Shown here piece by piece: positions 17,285 to 26,400 of a stretch of DNA of 64,000 bases; within the stretch, counting starts at the first letter, position 1; each line of letters begins with the position of its first letter. A program made the position numbers and the translations under genes. Under the pieces are notes generated by a model. The model worked only from the letters and a program-made list of their open reading frames with translations, searched no databases and was not told the DNA's origin. Source of the DNA: Mycolicibacterium rhodesiae JS60 (GTDB lineage: Bacteria; Actinomycetota; Actinomycetes; Mycobacteriales; Mycobacteriaceae); contig AGIQ01000013.1 of the NCBI GenBank assembly GCA_000230935.2, forward strand, positions 1-64,000, written 5' to 3'.

Positions 17285-18556
17285 GTGGCCGATACCTCCA
17301 CCCCGAATGTGCCGCGCATGAGTGCGGCCGTCGCCGAGCCCACCGCGCACGATCCTGACGCCCGCGGCCACTTCGGTGTTTACGGCGGGCGGTATGTGGC
17401 CGAGGCACTGATGGCGGTCATCGAGGAGGTGACGGCCGCCTACGAAAAGGCCCGCACCGACTCCGAATTCCTCGACCGGCTGGACAACCTGCAGACCCAC
17501 TACGCCGGGCGCCCGTCACCGCTTTACGAAGCGGTCCGGCTCAGCGAGCACCTCGGCGGGGCCCGGATCTTCCTCAAGCGTGAAGACCTCAACCACACCG
17601 GTTCGCACAAGATCAACAACGTGCTGGGCCAGGCGCTGTTGGCCAAGCAGATGGGCAAGACCCGGGTGATCGCCGAGACCGGTGCCGGGCAGCATGGGGT
17701 GGCGACCGCGACGGCGTGTGCCTTGCTCGGGTTGGAGTGCATCATCTACATGGGCGCGGTGGACACCGCGCGCCAGGCGCTGAACGTCGCGCGGATGCGA
17801 CTGCTGGGCGCCGAGGTGGTGTCGGTGGAGTCTGGCTCCAAGACGCTCAAGGACGCCATCAACGACGCTTTCCGCGATTGGGTCACCAACGCCGACAACA
17901 CCTACTACTGCTTCGGGACCGCGGCCGGGCCGCATCCGTTCCCGACGATGGTGCGCGATTTCCAGCGCATCATCGGGCTCGAGGCTCGTACGCAGATCCT
18001 CGCCCAGGCCGGCAGGCTGCCCGACGCGGTGGCCGCCTGTGTGGGTGGCGGTTCCAATGCGATCGGTATTTTCCACCCGTTCATCGACGACTCCTCGGTG
18101 CGGCTGGTCGGGTTCGAGGCGGCTGGCGATGGCGTCGAAACCGGAAGACACGCAGCAACTTTCACCGGGGGAATGCCAGGTGCGTTCCAGGGTTCGTACT
18201 CGTATCTGTTGCAGGACGAGGACGGGCAGACCATCGAATCGCACTCGATCTCGGCCGGACTGGACTATCCCGGCGTCGGCCCTGAGCATGCGTTCCTCAA
18301 GGATCTCGGTCGCACCGAGTACCAGCCGATCACCGACACCGAGGCCATGGACGCCTTCCGGCTGCTGTGCCGTCTCGAGGGCATCATCCCCGCGATCGAA
18401 TCGGCGCACGCGGTGGCCGGCGCGGTGAAATTGGCGGCGGAGATGGGGCCCGCATCGATCATTCTGGTCAACCTGTCCGGCCGCGGGGACAAAGACGTGG
18501 AGACGGCGGCCAAGTGGTTCGGGCTGTTCGACAAGTCCGGGCCGGGAGCCTCATGA
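17285..18556 (+). CDS. trpB: tryptophan synthase beta chain
   Basis: 423 residues of TrpB1 type. The PLP lysine lies in NHTGSHKINNVLGQALL; the phosphate loop VGGGSNAIGIF and the GAGQHGVATAT segment are conserved. It joins indole and serine to tryptophan in the alpha2beta2 complex. GTG start three bases after trpC; the stop overlaps the trpA ATG (ATGA), as expected for subunits made in equal amounts. Confidence 0.97.
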   Translation: MADTSTPNVPRMSAAVAEPTAHDPDARGHFGVYGGRYVAEALMAVIEEVTAAYEKARTDSEFLDRLDNLQTHYAGRPSPLYEAVRLSEHLGGARIFLKREDLNHTGSHKINNVLGQALLAKQMGKTRVIAETGAGQHGVATATACALLGLECIIYMGAVDTARQALNVARMRLLGAEVVSVESGSKTLKDAINDAFRDWVTNADNTYYCFGTAAGPHPFPTMVRDFQRIIGLEARTQILAQAGRLPDAVAACVGGGSNAIGIFHPFIDDSSVRLVGFEAAGDGVETGRHAATFTGGMPGAFQGSYSYLLQDEDGQTIESHSISAGLDYPGVGPEHAFLKDLGRTEYQPITDTEAMDAFRLLCRLEGIIPAIESAHAVAGAVKLAAEMGPASIILVNLSGRGDKDVETAAKWFGLFDKSGPGAS

Positions 18557-19365
18557 CCATTGCGCACAGCCAGTCGGGCCGGCTGGGTTCGATCTTTGCG
18601 GCCTGCCACGAGGAGGGCCGGGCGGCCCTGATCGGGTATCTGCCGACCGGTTATCCCTCCGTCGACGTATCGATCGACGCGTTGGTGGCATTGGTTGAAT
18701 CCGGTTGCGACATCGTTGAAGTCGGCGTTCCGTACTCCGATCCGGGGATGGACGGTCCGGTCATCGCCACGGCGACGGAGGCGGCCCTGCAGGGCGGTGT
18801 CCGCGTCCGTGACACCCTGCGCGCGGTGGAGGCCATCAGTGCCGCCGGTGGCAACGCAGTGGTGATGACGTACTGGAATCTGATGCTGCACTACGGGATT
18901 GACGCCTGGTCGCGTGACCTGGCGGCGGCCGGCGGATTGGGCATGATCACCCCCGACCTGATTCCCGAAGAGGCCGACGAGTGGCTGGCCGCGTCCGAGG
19001 CTCACGACTTGGACCGGATCTTCTTGGTGGCGCCCTCGTCGACCCCGGAGCGGTTGGCCAAGACCGTGGAGGCTTCGCGTGGATTCGTCTACGCGGCGTC
19101 GACCATGGGGGTGACCGGTGCCCGCGATGTGGTGTCCAGCGCGGCGCCGGAACTGGTGCAGCGGATCAAGGAGATCTCGGACATTCCGGTGGGCGTCGGG
19201 CTCGGTGTGCGCTCACGTGAACAGGCCGCCGAGATTGCGGCCTTCGCGGACGGCGTGATCGTGGGTTCGGCGCTAGTGTCGGCCCTGACCGACGGGTTGG
19301 CGGCAGTGCGGACGCTGACCGAAGAGTTGGCCGTGGGTGTGCGACAGAAGGTGCCTGCTTCGTGA
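18553..19365 (+). CDS. trpA: tryptophan synthase alpha chain
   Basis: A 270-residue barrel that cleaves indole glycerol phosphate. Catalytic Glu is in DIVEVGVPYSDPGMDGPVI, and the loop-6 region FVYAASTMGVTGAR and phosphate loop GVGLGVRSREQA are present. ATG 18553 fixed by coupling to trpB. The 3' end overlaps lgt by GTGA, so lgt is attached to the trp transcript. Confidence 0.97.
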   Translation: MTIAHSQSGRLGSIFAACHEEGRAALIGYLPTGYPSVDVSIDALVALVESGCDIVEVGVPYSDPGMDGPVIATATEAALQGGVRVRDTLRAVEAISAAGGNAVVMTYWNLMLHYGIDAWSRDLAAAGGLGMITPDLIPEEADEWLAASEAHDLDRIFLVAPSSTPERLAKTVEASRGFVYAASTMGVTGARDVVSSAAPELVQRIKEISDIPVGVGLGVRSREQAAEIAAFADGVIVGSALVSALTDGLAAVRTLTEELAVGVRQKVPAS

Positions 19366-20870
19366 CGACGACCGTCTTGGCTTATTTCCCGAGTCCGGCG
19401 CAGGGTGTGTGGCACCTGGGGTCGGTGCCGATCCGTGCCTATGCGCTGTGCATCATCGCGGGAATCATCGCCGCGTTGGTGATCGGCGACCGCCGCTGGG
19501 TGGCCCGCGGCGGCGAGCGGGGCGTCATCTACGACATCGCGCTGTGGGCGGTGCCGTTCGGGCTGATCGGTGGCCGGCTGTATCACCTGATGACCGACTG
19601 GAGAACCTATTTCGCCGAGGGCGGCGCGGGTATCGGGGCGGCGCTTCGGATCTGGGACGGCGGCCTGGGTATCTGGGGTGCGGTCGCGTTGGGCGGCGTC
19701 GGTGCCTGGATTGCCTGCCGGCGCAGGGGGATTCCGCTGCCGGCATTTGGTGACGCCATCGCGCCGGGCATCATCCTGGCGCAGGCGATCGGCCGGCTCG
19801 GTAACTACTTCAACCAGGAGTTGTACGGCCGCGAGACGACTCTGCCGTGGGGGCTGGAGATCTTCTACCGGCGCGATTCGTCCGGGATGGTCGACGTGCA
19901 TTCGCTCGACGGGGTGTCGACCGGGCAGGTCGCCTACGTGGTGCAGCCGACGTTCCTGTACGAGCTGGTGTGGAACGTTTTGGTGTTCGTCTTCCTGATC
20001 TGGATCGACCGGCGGTTCAAGATGGGCCACGGCCGTCTGTTCGCTGCGTATGTGGCCGCGTATTGCATCGGCCGGTTCTGGGTGGAGCTGTTGCGTGACG
20101 ACACCGCCACCCACATTGCGGGCATCCGGGTGAACTCGTTCACGTCGGTGTTCGTGTTCATCGGCGCGATCGTGTACATCCTGCTGGCGCCGAAGGGTCG
20201 CGAGGATCCCTCGACACTGGGCGGCAAGCAGGCTATCGCCGAGCCCGAAGAGGAATCGCCGGCCGAGAAGATGGCCGAGGATCTGGTCGCCGTGGCCACA
20301 GGCGGCGGTATCGCCGCCGCGGTGACTGTGGCGGCTGAGCACGACGCTGAAGATGCCGCAGCCGTCGGCGATATCGAAGAGCCCGAGGCTGAGCCCGAGC
20401 CCGAGGCGGAGGCAGAAGCCGAGCCCGAGGTTGAATCTGAACCGGAGCCCGAAGCCGAGCCCGAGCCTGAACCCGAGGCTGAAGCCGAGCCCGAGCCCGA
20501 GGTTGAATCTGAACCGGAGCCCGAACCGGAGCCCGAGGCTGAACCCGAGGCTGAAGCCGAGCCCGAGGCGGAGGCAGAAGCCGAGCCCGAGCCCGAACCG
20601 GAGCCCGAGGCTGAAGCCGAGCCCGAGGCGGAGGCAGAAGCCGAGCCCGAGCCCGAACCGGAGCCCGAGGCTGAACCCGAGGCTGAAGCCGAGCCCGAGC
20701 CCGAACCGGAGCCCGAAGCCGAGCCCGAACCGGAGCCCGCGCCCGAGCCTGAATCGGAGCCGGAACGAGAATCCGAGCCGGTCGCAATAGCGGCACCCCC
20801 CGCTCAGCGGCGCGAGTTCCGCGCAGTCGTGCGTCGCGTCCTTTGGGGCGTAGAGGTCCATCGCGACTGA
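19362..20870 (+). CDS. lgt: prolipoprotein diacylglyceryl transferase with long acidic repeat tail
   Basis: 502 residues. The first ~290 are a normal multi-pass Lgt with the signature GRLGNYFNQELYGR and the conserved PTFLYELVWN and RFWVELLRDD segments. It transfers diacylglycerol to the lipobox Cys of preprolipoproteins in the plasma membrane. Residues about 340-480 are an almost pure Glu/Pro/Ala repeat (EPEPEAE units), probably cytoplasmic and disordered. Mycobacterial Lgt proteins carry C-terminal extensions, but this one is strongly repetitive at DNA level. GTG start overlaps the trpA stop. Confidence 0.95.
   Translation: MTTTVLAYFPSPAQGVWHLGSVPIRAYALCIIAGIIAALVIGDRRWVARGGERGVIYDIALWAVPFGLIGGRLYHLMTDWRTYFAEGGAGIGAALRIWDGGLGIWGAVALGGVGAWIACRRRGIPLPAFGDAIAPGIILAQAIGRLGNYFNQELYGRETTLPWGLEIFYRRDSSGMVDVHSLDGVSTGQVAYVVQPTFLYELVWNVLVFVFLIWIDRRFKMGHGRLFAAYVAAYCIGRFWVELLRDDTATHIAGIRVNSFTSVFVFIGAIVYILLAPKGREDPSTLGGKQAIAEPEEESPAEKMAEDLVAVATGGGIAAAVTVAAEHDAEDAAAVGDIEEPEAEPEPEAEAEAEPEVESEPEPEAEPEPEPEAEAEPEPEVESEPEPEPEPEAEPEAEAEPEAEAEAEPEPEPEPEAEAEPEAEAEAEPEPEPEPEAEPEAEAEPEPEPEPEAEPEPEPAPEPESEPERESEPVAIAAPPAQRREFRAVVRRVLWGVEVHRD
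20389..20770 (+). repeat. Glu-Pro-Ala coding repeat tract in lgt
   Basis: Imperfect GAGCCCGAGG/GCCGAGCCCGAA units run through this stretch. An exact 60-bp (20-codon) tandem duplication is visible: 20551-20610 equals 20611-20670. Another copy pair built around GAGGTTGAATCTGAACCGGA occurs near 20428 and 20500. All units keep frame, so the tract can change length without breaking lgt. Confidence 0.9.
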
Positions 20871-21042
20871 CGGCGTCGACGTCGAGGCCTTCATCGAGGC
20901 CACCCGCAACCCCGTTCAGTTGGTGCTCGCCTCGACCTGGTGAGCGCGATCGGCGTCGTCAACAGCCTGAAAGTTCCTCAGAGCGGTTGCTGACTCGGTT
21001 TAGGCGAGCAATTTGTCACCCGGGTATGGCATACTCGAACAC

Positions 21043-22488
21043 ATGTTCGATCATTGGCCGGGCGAGTATGTAGAGCTGACTGATTCCGAGCGGTCGCGCG
21101 AATTGATCGGCCGGCTCACGAACGTGTCGAGACTGGAGAATCAGGCCGCCGCCGAACGGCTGAGGGTGATCGCCGACCTTTTCGAGCTGCGCCGCGAAGC
21201 GCTGGGTGAGCGGGAGGACTGGGCGGTTGACACCTGGCGTGCCGTCGGGGCTGAGGTCGCCGCGGCGTTGCGGCTGAGCCTGAGCAAAGCGGGCAGCAAC
21301 ATGAATTACGCGCTCGCCATGCTGCGGCTGCCTGCGGTCGCGGCCGTTTTTGAGGCGGGCGATATCGATTGCCGGTTGTTCCAGACGATCGTCTTTCGCA
21401 CCCATCTGATCACCGACGCTGATGTCATGGCTGACGTCGATGCCGAACTGGCCGCCGTGGTGGCTCGTTGGCCGTCGATGTCCCCGGGCAAGCTCGCCAC
21501 CAAGATCGATGACATCGTCGTTCGCCGCGATCCCGACGCGGTGCGACGTATCCAGGACCGCGGCAGTGACCGCGACGTCACGTTCTGGGAGACCAGCGAC
21601 GGTTATGTCGAGCTCACCGCTCGGCTGTCGGCTGCCGGCGGTGCGGCCCTTGACAAGCGTCTCAACGCGATGGCGAAGTCGGTCTGCGAGACCGACGCCC
21701 GCACAGTCGGGCAACGTCGTGCCGACGCACTCGGGGCGCTGGGCACCGGTGCGGATCGGCTGGCCTGTCAATGCGGTGAATCTGATTGCCCGGCAGCCGA
21801 ATCACCGAGCGGCTCGGTCGTCATCCACGTCGTCGCCGACCAGGCGACACTCGACGGCACGGCCAACAAGTCGGCGTACCTAATCGACACCGGGGAACTG
21901 ATCTCTCCGCAGCTGCTGGCCGAGCTGAAAGTGGCGGCACGCCAGCGCCCGGTGATCGTTCCCGTCGATGTGCCGCCAGAGCCCAGCTATCATCCGTCAC
22001 GGGCGCTCACCGACTTCGTGCGGGCACGCGACCTGACATGCCGGGCTCCCGGCTGCGACAAGCCCGCCACCCAATGCGACATCGACCACACGGTTCCGTG
22101 GCCCCACGGCGCGACGCACGCCACCAACCTCAAGTGCTTGTGCCGCGATCACCACATATTGAAAACGTTCTGGGGCTGGAAAGACGAACAGCTGCCGGAC
22201 GGCACGGTGATCTGGAGGCTTCCAGGCGGCGAAACCTACGTCACGACCCCCGGCAGCATCCTGCTGTTTCCCACGCTGATGACACCCACCGGACCGCCGG
22301 CGGCCCCGCCGCCGGCCGAGCACCACTGCGGCAACCGGTCCGCGATGATGCCCAGACGGCGCACGACACGAGCCCAGAATCGCGCCCACCGCATCGCCAA
22401 CGAACGGGCCCGCAACCGAGCCGACCGCACACCCGCCACAGTGCGTCGGACACCACGTGGTGGCGACGACGATCCGCCGCCCTTCTAG
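21043..22488 (+). CDS. DUF222/HNH endonuclease-domain protein (13E12 repeat family)
   Basis: 481 residues. The N-terminal ~300 residues form the DUF222 helical domain typical of mycobacterial 13E12/REP family proteins. The HNH nuclease follows: RDLTCRAPGCDKPATQCDID, H-x-V-P-W-P-H-G and CLCRDHHILKTFWGW. A Lys/Arg-rich tail ends the protein. Such genes are numerous in mycobacterial genomes; function is unproven. ATG 21043 stands seven bases after a CATACT -10-like box (21030-21035), so the mRNA may be leaderless. Confidence 0.85.
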   Translation: MFDHWPGEYVELTDSERSRELIGRLTNVSRLENQAAAERLRVIADLFELRREALGEREDWAVDTWRAVGAEVAAALRLSLSKAGSNMNYALAMLRLPAVAAVFEAGDIDCRLFQTIVFRTHLITDADVMADVDAELAAVVARWPSMSPGKLATKIDDIVVRRDPDAVRRIQDRGSDRDVTFWETSDGYVELTARLSAAGGAALDKRLNAMAKSVCETDARTVGQRRADALGALGTGADRLACQCGESDCPAAESPSGSVVIHVVADQATLDGTANKSAYLIDTGELISPQLLAELKVAARQRPVIVPVDVPPEPSYHPSRALTDFVRARDLTCRAPGCDKPATQCDIDHTVPWPHGATHATNLKCLCRDHHILKTFWGWKDEQLPDGTVIWRLPGGETYVTTPGSILLFPTLMTPTGPPAAPPPAEHHCGNRSAMMPRRRTTRAQNRAHRIANERARNRADRTPATVRRTPRGGDDDPPPF

Positions 22489-22518
22489 GTTGGTCCCCAC
22501 TCTGGCATGCTATGTGGC

Positions 22519-22908
22519 ATGACTGAGCCGCAGTTCGGAGGCACCGAGGGCGTACCTCCGCCCAACTACCCGCCGCCTCCGCCGAATTACCCGATGCCGC
22601 CGCAGTATCCGGCCCAGGGAGGCTATGCCGACCCGTCCGCGCCATTCGGGCGGCATCCGGTCACGGGTGAACCGCTGTCGGACAAGTCGAAGGTCATCGC
22701 CGGGCTGCTGCAACTGATCGGCTTGTTCGGCCTGGTCGGCTTGGGCCGCATCTACCTGGGTGACACCAAACTGGGCGTCATCCAGCTCGTCGTCGGCCTT
22801 CTCACCTGCGGGATCGGTGCCGTCATCTGGGGGATCGTCGACGCGATCATGATCCTGACCGGCAGCGTGCGAGACCCGCAGGGACGCCCCTTGCGTGATG
22901 GAACGTAG
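22519..22908 (+). CDS. TM2 domain-containing small membrane protein
   Basis: 129 residues. A Pro/Tyr-rich cytoplasmic head (NYPPPPPNYPMPPQYP) precedes a TM2 domain: KSKVIAGLLQLIGLFGLVGL, then GRIYLGDTKLGVIQL, then a second hydrophobic hairpin ending IWGIVDAIMILTG. TM2 proteins have unknown roles. ATG 22519 avoids four extra non-conserved residues. It overlaps the DUF2752 gene by 14 bp and is probably cotranscribed with it. Confidence 0.85.
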   Translation: MTEPQFGGTEGVPPPNYPPPPPNYPMPPQYPAQGGYADPSAPFGRHPVTGEPLSDKSKVIAGLLQLIGLFGLVGLGRIYLGDTKLGVIQLVVGLLTCGIGAVIWGIVDAIMILTGSVRDPQGRPLRDGT

Positions 22909-23284
22909 CGCCCTTTCGCTCGGTACGGGTGCCCTGGCGATCGGCGCCCTGGCCTACGTCGGCGTGGCCGACCCGCACCGGCCCGGGTCAGTGTTCCCGC
23001 CCTGTCCATTCCGACTGCTCACCGGGTGGAATTGCCCGGCATGCGGCGGCCTGCGGATGACCCACGACCTGCTCCATGGTGACCTGCCCGCCGCCGTCGT
23101 CGACAATGTTTTTCTGCTGGTGGGTCTGCCGTTGCTCGCGATCTGGGCGCTGTGGCGGATCAAGCGAGGAGAGCGCGTCCTGTCGATGCGCGCGCTCACC
23201 GTGATCGCGCTTGCGGCGATCGCCTGGACGGTCTTCCGCAACCTGCCCGGCTTCCCGCTGGTCCCCACATTAATCAGTCAGTAG
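22895..23284 (+). CDS. DUF2752 family membrane protein
   Basis: About 129 residues with three hydrophobic segments. The DUF2752 signature is clear: CPFRLLTGWNCPACGGLRMTHDLLHGD, with three conserved Cys. Starts at GTG 22895 or the adjacent ATG 22898. These proteins often accompany TM2-domain proteins, as here, but function is unknown. Confidence 0.82.
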   Translation: MMERSALSLGTGALAIGALAYVGVADPHRPGSVFPPCPFRLLTGWNCPACGGLRMTHDLLHGDLPAAVVDNVFLLVGLPLLAIWALWRIKRGERVLSMRALTVIALAAIAWTVFRNLPGFPLVPTLISQ

Positions 23285-23422
23285 CCATCCGCCCACGCTG
23301 ATACACTCGGATTTCGAATCACCGGGCCGATGCAGTCCCTGAACCACAATCGTCAGACTGCGGCAAGGCCACCATCCAGCACCAGCTTTCCCGCCGCATG
23401 ACCGACCGCGGAGGAGCCTGGA

Positions 23423-26400
23423 ATGCTGTTCTCAGCACTTCCCGAAGCGCAGGGTTTGTACGACCCCCAGAACGAGTCCGACTCGTGCGGCGTCGCGATG
23501 GTGGCCGACATTCAGGGCCGACGATCGCACCAGATCGTCGCCGACGGCTTGACCGCGCTGGAGCACCTCGAACACCGCGGTGCCGCCGGCGCTGAGCCGA
23601 ACAGTGGCGACGGCGCGGGCATTCTGCTGCAGCTGCCGGTCGAATTGCTCAGGGAAGCAGTCGAATTCGAACTTCCTGCGCCGACTGTCAACGGCTGCAA
23701 CACCTTCGCAGCCGGTATTTGCTTCCTGCCCCAGGACCCGGTCGCCCGGCTGGCCGCACTGGACCGGGTGCAGGCCATCGCCGACGAGGAGGGCCTTCAG
23801 GTCCTCGGCTGGCGCACGGTCCCAGTCGACCCGATTGGGGCCGAGGTCGGTGCGACGGCACTGGGATGTATGCCGCACATGTCGATGCTGTTCGTCGCGG
23901 CGCCAGAGCGAAACGGCAACCGCCCCGGCGGAATCGACCTCGATCGTCTGGTGTACCCGGTACGCAAGCGCGCTGAGCAGGGACCCGACAGCGTCTACTT
24001 CCCGTCGCTGTCCAGCCGCACACTGGCCTACAAGGGCATGCTCACCACGATGCAGCTGCCCAAGTACTTCGCGGACCTGCGCGACGAACGCTGCATGAGC
24101 GCGATCGCGATCGTGCACAGCCGGTTCTCCACCAACACATTCCCGTCCTGGCCACTGGCGCATCCGTTCCGCTTCGTGGCTCACAACGGCGAGATCAACA
24201 CCGTGCGCGGCAACCGTAACCGCATGCACGCCCGCGAAGCCATGCTGGCCAGTGCCAAGATCCCCGGCGATCTGAGCCGGCTGTCGCCGATCTGCACACC
24301 GGGCGCGTCGGACTCCGCATCCTTCGACCAGGTGCTCGAGCTGCTGCACCTCGGTGGACGCAGCCTGCCGCACGCGGTGATGATGATGATCCCGGAAGCG
24401 TGGGAGAACAACACCAACCTTGACCCGGCCCGCCGCGCCTTCTGCCAGTACCACGCCTCGCTGATGGAGCCGTGGGACGGCCCGGCCTGCGTGACGTTCA
24501 CCGACGGCACCGTGGTCGGAGCGGTGTTGGACCGCAACGGATTACGGCCCGGCCGGTGGTGGCGCACCATCGACGACCGGATCGTCCTCGCCAGCGAGAG
24601 CGGTGTGCTGGACATCCCGCCGGGCGAAGTCGTCGCCAAAGGCCGGCTGGAGCCGGGCAAGATGTTCCTGATCGACACCGCCGCCGGGCGTATCGTGTCC
24701 GACGACGAGATCAAGGCTGAACTGGCCGCCGAGCACCCGTACGGAGAATGGCTGCACGCCGGGCTGCTCGACATCGCCACCCTGCCGGTCCGCACCCGCG
24801 TCGCGCCCAACCACGAATCGGTGGTCCGCCGTCAGATCGCGTTCGGCTACACCGAAGAAGACCTGCGGATCATGCTGACGCCGATGGCCGCCTCGGGCCA
24901 GGAGCCCCTCGGGTCGATGGGTACCGACACCCCGGTGGCCGTGCTGTCTCAACGCCCCAAGCTGCTCTACGACTACTTCATCGAACTGTTCGCGCAGGTG
25001 ACCAACCCGCCGCTGGACGCCATCCGCGAGGAGATCGTCACGTCGCTGGCTCGCGTCATGGGCCCCGAGCAGAACCTGCTGGAGCCCACCGCGGCGTCCT
25101 GCCGCCAGATCTTGTTGCACTGGCCGGTTCTGGACAACGACGAGCTGAACCGGATCGTCCACATCAACGACGACGGCGAGCAGCCCGGCCTGAAGTCCGC
25201 CGTCCTCAAGGCGCTCTACGACGTCGAGCGCGGCGGCGAAGGCCTGGCCGACGCCATCGAGGAGCTGCGCCACCGGGCGGGTGAGGCGATCGCCAAAGGT
25301 GCACGCACACTGGTGATCTCCGATCGCGACTCCGACCACACCAGGGCGCCGATTCCGTCGCTGCTGGCCGTTGCGGCTGTGCACCACCATCTGGTCCGCA
25401 CCAAGCAGCGCACCATGGTCGCGCTGGTCGTGGAAAGCGGTGATGCCCGCGAGGTTCATCACATCGCGCTCTTGATCGGATACGGTGCGGCTGCGGTCAA
25501 CCCGTACCTGGCCTTCGAGTCGATCGAGGACCTCATCCGCGAAGGTGAGCTCACCGGGATCGACGCGGGCACTGCGGTGCGCAACTACCTCAAGGCGCTC
25601 GGCAAGGGCGTCATGAAGGTGATGAGCAAGATGGGTATCTCGACTGTCGGGTCCTACACGGCCGCCCAAGCTTTCGAGGCTGTCGGGTTGAGCAGAGAGG
25701 TAGTCGACGAGTATCTGACCGGAACCGTAAGCCAGCTCGGCGGCGTCGGGCTCGACGTGCTCGCCGAGGAGGTCAAGCAGCGGCACCGTCGTGCCTACCC
25801 GGAGAACCCCACCGAGCGGGTACACCGCAGGCTCGAAGTCGGCGGTGAATATCAGTTCCGCCGTGAGGGTGAGCTGCACCTGTTCACCCCGGAAACCGTC
25901 TTCCTACTTCAGCATTCGACGCGCACCGGGCAAGGGGAGGTGTTCGCGAAGTACTCCGAGGAGGTCAACCGCCTCTCCCGCGAGGGCGGGGCACTGCGCG
26001 GTCTGTTCTCCTTCAAGAAGGGCCTGCGCCCGCCGGTCCCGCTGCACGAGGTGGAATCCGTCGACGCCATCTGCGCGCGGTTCAACACCGGTGCCATGAG
26101 CTACGGCTCGATTTCCCAAGAGGCCCACGAGACCATGGCGATAGCCATGAACAACCTCGGCGGTCGGTCCAACAGTGGCGAGGGTGGCGAGGACGAAGAC
26201 CGGCTCTACGACCCGCGCCGCCGCAGCGCCGTCAAACAGGTCGCCTCCGGCCGGTTCGGTGTCACCAGCGACTACCTGGTCAACGCCACCGACATCCAGA
26301 TCAAGATGGCTCAGGGCGCCAAACCCGGCGAGGGCGGCCAGCTGCCCGGGTTCAAGGTGTATCCGAACATCGCCAAGACCCGGCACTCCACACCCGGTGT

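Noticed and set aside
20389..20770. CRISPR-like repetitive pattern
   Set aside because: Repeats are contiguous, in frame with lgt, code Glu-Pro-Ala and have no spacers.
20869..20943. A short reading VDVEAFIEATRNPVQLVLASTW after lgt as a gene remnant
   Set aside because: Preceded by a stop at 20851, too short and with no recognised family to call even as a remnant.
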